This document shows positions 61,922-64,000 of a stretch of 64,000 bases of DNA, one piece after another. Within the stretch, counting starts at the first letter, position 1; every line of letters begins with the position of its first letter. The notes beneath the pieces were generated by a model. It was not told where the DNA came from. It did no database searches and saw only the letters and a list, made by a program, of their open reading frames with translations. Source of the DNA: CAYLLN01 sp964384375 (lineage in GTDB: Bacteria; Planctomycetota; Planctomycetia; Pirellulales; Pirellulaceae); assembly GCA_964384375.1 (NCBI GenBank), contig CAYLLN010000031.1, positions 5,441 to 69,440 of the forward strand, in the 5' to 3' direction. Both the position numbers and the translations under genes were made by a program.

Positions 61922-62677
61922 ATGGCCATACTCCAGAAGGTCGATGCTACGCAGATGCAATCGTTGACGGCCTATGCCGCCGATTTGGAACTCGAGGTAG
62001 ATCGACTGCGCCGGCGCGACCGATTCTGGCAACAGGAGTCGCGCGAGCGTATTAAACGCATCGCCCAGCTATGCCAGAAACATAACGACCTGTTGCCGAC
62101 CGGCAGCGATCCCCTGGAGGCGATTACCGAAGCGTGCCGCGACTTTCGAGAGTTACTGGCCGACTTGAACGAGCCAGGCGGCTACCATCCGGCATTCGAT
62201 CAGGTGGTGGCGATCGCGATTCGTCCACTGGTCGAGCAAGTGTTTCGCGAACAGCAGCGGATCAGCGGCGCCGAGACGGCCGTGCTGCGTCTGGATCTCG
62301 AATCCGAGCACCTGATTTGGTTTCCGGTGCGATTGAGGCACATTCTGGACAATCTGATCTCCAACGCCTTGCGATATCGCGATCCCGCAAAAGGCGAAGT
62401 TCGCGTCGGCTTGGCCCTGCATGTCCTTCCCAACGGCTACGAATTGCAACTTTCGGACAATGGCCTGGGGATGCCGCCCGGTCAATCGGCCGAGGTGCTG
62501 GAGCTGTTCTATCGAGCCGCGCCGATGCGGGCGTCCGGACTCGGTGTCGGCCTGGCAGTCGTGAAGCTCCTGGTCGAGCATTGCTGCGGCGAAGTGACGG
62601 TCCTGAGCGGCGACGGCCAAGGAACCACGATCGTCGTTCGCCTGCCCCGTTTCGACGTGGACGATCACGTCGAGTGA
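61922..62677 (+). CDS. Histidine-kinase-like ATPase, no visible phosphorylation His
   Basis: 251-residue soluble protein. C-terminal HATPase_c domain: N box ILDNLISNALRY, G1 DNGLGM, and G2 SGLGVGLAVVK. The region before it is a coiled-coil helix (ADLELEVDRLRRRDRFWQQESRERI), but no typical H-box (the phosphorylation His) is seen, so it may act without autophosphorylation or use an unusual site. No response regulator lies beside it. An AT-rich start region precedes it. Confidence 0.75.
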   Translation: MAILQKVDATQMQSLTAYAADLELEVDRLRRRDRFWQQESRERIKRIAQLCQKHNDLLPTGSDPLEAITEACRDFRELLADLNEPGGYHPAFDQVVAIAIRPLVEQVFREQQRISGAETAVLRLDLESEHLIWFPVRLRHILDNLISNALRYRDPAKGEVRVGLALHVLPNGYELQLSDNGLGMPPGQSAEVLELFYRAAPMRASGLGVGLAVVKLLVEHCCGEVTVLSGDGQGTTIVVRLPRFDVDDHVE

Positions 62678-62747
62678 GTACCACCTTTGTTTTCGGACCG
62701 CGCTTCAAGACAAGCACGTTCCAGTCTAATTCATGTAGGAGATGTTG

Positions 62748-62933
62748 ATGATACGAGTGGCGTTAATTGGACACGATGGGCAAAGCACAACCCCCAAGCA
62801 ATTGCTGACGGCGGACGAGCTGCGCGAAGCGGCCGACAAGGCCCGGGCCCTCGTTTGCGAATGCGAGCTGCTGATGCGGATCAAAATCAAAGAGAAACAG
62901 GGGTCGCCGCAATCGGTCCCTTACCTCACCTGA
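62748..62933 (+). CDS. Small hypothetical protein
   Basis: 61-residue protein, MIRVALIGHDGQSTTPKQLLTADELREAADKARALVCECELLMRIKIKEKQGSPQSVPYLT. The start is set by AGGAG at 62737-62741, six bases before the ATG at 62748 rather than the ATG at 62742. Two Cys pairs in helix (CECELL) may bind metal, a guess. It follows the ATPase gene on the same strand. Confidence 0.6.
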   Translation: MIRVALIGHDGQSTTPKQLLTADELREAADKARALVCECELLMRIKIKEKQGSPQSVPYLT

Positions 62934-63065
62934 AGCCAGCGGCGGATACGTTCGGTAGCACGGTTGTCCCGGTTGCGGCTAGCCAGGTCCGGCGCGCGGC
63001 CTGACCATCTGGGATTCCCTCGTCGGAATTGTCCAACCCGTCGCCCGGCAACGTAGCCTTAAGCT

Positions 63066-63200
63066 ATGAAGACTTCCTCCAGACCGCGCCGGATTCACTA
63101 TCGCGATATCAGCCCCACCTTCTGGGCCGGCTCGGCCGCTGCCGCGGCGCTGATCGTGGGAGCGCTCGTTTGGCTCTTGACGCATGGCCCGACGGGCTAG
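63066..63200 (+). CDS. Small membrane protein
   Basis: 44-residue protein (MKTSSRPRRIHYRDISPTFWAGSAAAAALIVGALVWLLTHGPTG) with a basic N-terminus and one membrane helix. Too short for most gene finders, but the amino-acid order (basic, then hydrophobic, then short polar tail) is typical of a real single-pass protein. Confidence 0.45.
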   Translation: MKTSSRPRRIHYRDISPTFWAGSAAAAALIVGALVWLLTHGPTG

Positions 63201-63524
63201 CTCCTGGGGAATATTCCTGCCTGGGCCTATTCAGACGACGGACGGCGCTTGCTGCTTCCTTGATTTCTGCGCCCTCTTTTGGCAGATGTCGTCTTCCCTG
63301 CCACTTCACGCATTTTTCGGGTAAAAATGCATCCAGGCCCGGCAATCGGTGGGCCTCGCGACCGAAGTCGAACAACGCCCCTCCGCAGGCGTCCCCTTCC
63401 GGTTCTCGGAGATCGTGTCGGGGACAGGGGCTCGCATGTGATCATCGAAGACCCTTCGTGCAATCCAATCGAGTTGTACCAGCCGCGGCGGAGCACGTAA
63501 TTCAGCAAACGGGTATCAAATCCC
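63201..63524. other. Gene-free stretch with a VOC gene remnant
   Basis: 324 bases with no complete gene. It contains the remnant described next; nothing else was recognised. Confidence 0.5.
63420..63500 (+). pseudogene. VOC (glyoxalase) gene remnant, C-terminal end
   Basis: The last ~25 codons read SHVIIEDPSCNPIELYQP-R, the C-terminal strand of a VOC domain (the H-x-I-x-x-E-D-P-x-G-N-P-I-E-L-x-x-P block), ending in TAA. No upstream part of the domain is visible in any frame, so this is a leftover of a deleted gene. It lies next to the HNH gene, and may mark a recombination edge. Confidence 0.6.
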
Positions 63525-63989
63525 ATGACGGAAGCTAGAAATCGTGACGAATTCTCAACTCGGGTTCGAGTAACGCTTGGTCAGCGAGTCAACTACCTGT
63601 GTTCCAATCCTAGCTGCCACGAATTTACAAGTGGACCGCATTCTGACGACGACAAGCCATTGATTCTGGGAATTGCGTCGCACATCTGCGCTGCTTCACC
63701 CGGTGGACCTCGATACGACCCTACTCAGTCACCCGAAGAGCGAGGGAGCACAACGAATGGGATTTGGTTGTGCGATCGCCACGCGAGAGAAATCGATTCT
63801 GACTGGACTCGATTTCCGGCTTCTTTGTTGCGGGATTGGAAGGCCAGCACGGAAGCATATGTATCGAATGGCAATCCGACACCAAGTTTGCCTCAGATTT
63901 CTCTTCGAACTCTCGCGGGAACGCGGCTAATTCGGAATCGAATCATGAAGTGGACCCCAAAAGCTGGACAGGCGGCGGGCGCGAGATAA
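63525..63989 (+). CDS. HNH-type putative nuclease
   Basis: 154-residue protein with the order C26-x4-C31 (YLCSNPSCHEF), SHICAASPGGPRYDPTQSPEERGSTTNGIWLCDRHAREID. The Cys pair, ASH-I, and NGIWLCxxH match the HNH-like domain found as a stand-alone protein or as the N-terminus of large defence-associated proteins. The fold suggests DNA cleavage; no partner is seen in this window. More A/T-rich than its left neighbours, again suggesting an acquired gene. Confidence 0.7.
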   Translation: MTEARNRDEFSTRVRVTLGQRVNYLCSNPSCHEFTSGPHSDDDKPLILGIASHICAASPGGPRYDPTQSPEERGSTTNGIWLCDRHAREIDSDWTRFPASLLRDWKASTEAYVSNGNPTPSLPQISLRTLAGTRLIRNRIMKWTPKAGQAAGAR

Positions 63990-64000
63990 AGAGAGCCCGG

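Overview
The window looks like a chromosome segment of a GC-rich planctomycete, probably of the Pirellula/Blastopirellula type. This is inferred from gene content: a DUF1501 protein, a DUF1570 HExxH protein with leucine-rich repeats, a PQQ-like propeller protein, a squalene-cyclase-like repeat protein, an oversized signal peptidase I, a TPR protein carrying RNA polymerase alpha C-terminal domains, and many small family-restricted proteins. Most genes stand alone or in pairs on either strand.

Region by region. 0-10 kb: end of a terpene-cyclase-like gene, queE, a DUF4198 plus HemP pair behind a Fur-like palindrome, pyrF with fba, two lipoproteins and thrC. 10-17 kb: signal peptidase I, LptB-like ATPase, and cpaF-tadB-tadC for a Tad pilus or secretion machine. 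17-27 kb: an F420-reductase-like oxidoreductase divergent from an NhaD-type antiporter, a 1076-residue AmmeMemoRadiSam fusion, small conserved proteins, glyS, gap and moaB. 27-38 kb: a TPR-peroxiredoxin protein, a GAF-SpoIIE phosphatase, an MFS transporter, menG-orf-ubiX, an HtrA protease and a secreted beta-propeller. 38-44 kb: a VOC protein, a BFD-like protein, a methyltransferase, tgt, the TPR/alpha-CTD protein, tRNA-Thr(CGT) and DUF1501. 44.8-46.5 kb: a more A/T-rich two-gene module, an ABC-type AAA ATPase overlapping a TOPRIM-like protein, which is the best candidate for an accessory (possibly anti-phage) system. 47-57 kb: a phospholipase C-like protein, metF, a large unknown protein, a ketosynthase lacking both catalytic histidines, an SGNH hydrolase, a PQQ-like protein and the DUF1570-LRR protein. 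57-63 kb: a run of small stress-type genes (RRM, Gly-rich secreted protein, BON, zinc ribbon, GlsB, cold-shock-like, FKBP, histidine-kinase-like ATPase). The right end holds a VOC gene remnant and an HNH-type protein.

How genes connect. queE and tgt both belong to queuosine tRNA modification. fba and gap are central glycolysis. menG and ubiX fit quinone synthesis. cpaF-tadB-tadC form one apparatus. The strongest non-coding signal is a set of short intergenic palindromes whose stem sequences differ while the 3- or 4-base loop and flanks recur; one pair is arranged head to head. Two divergent leaders near 60.2-60.6 kb carry related terminator-type hairpins and may be small RNAs or attenuators.
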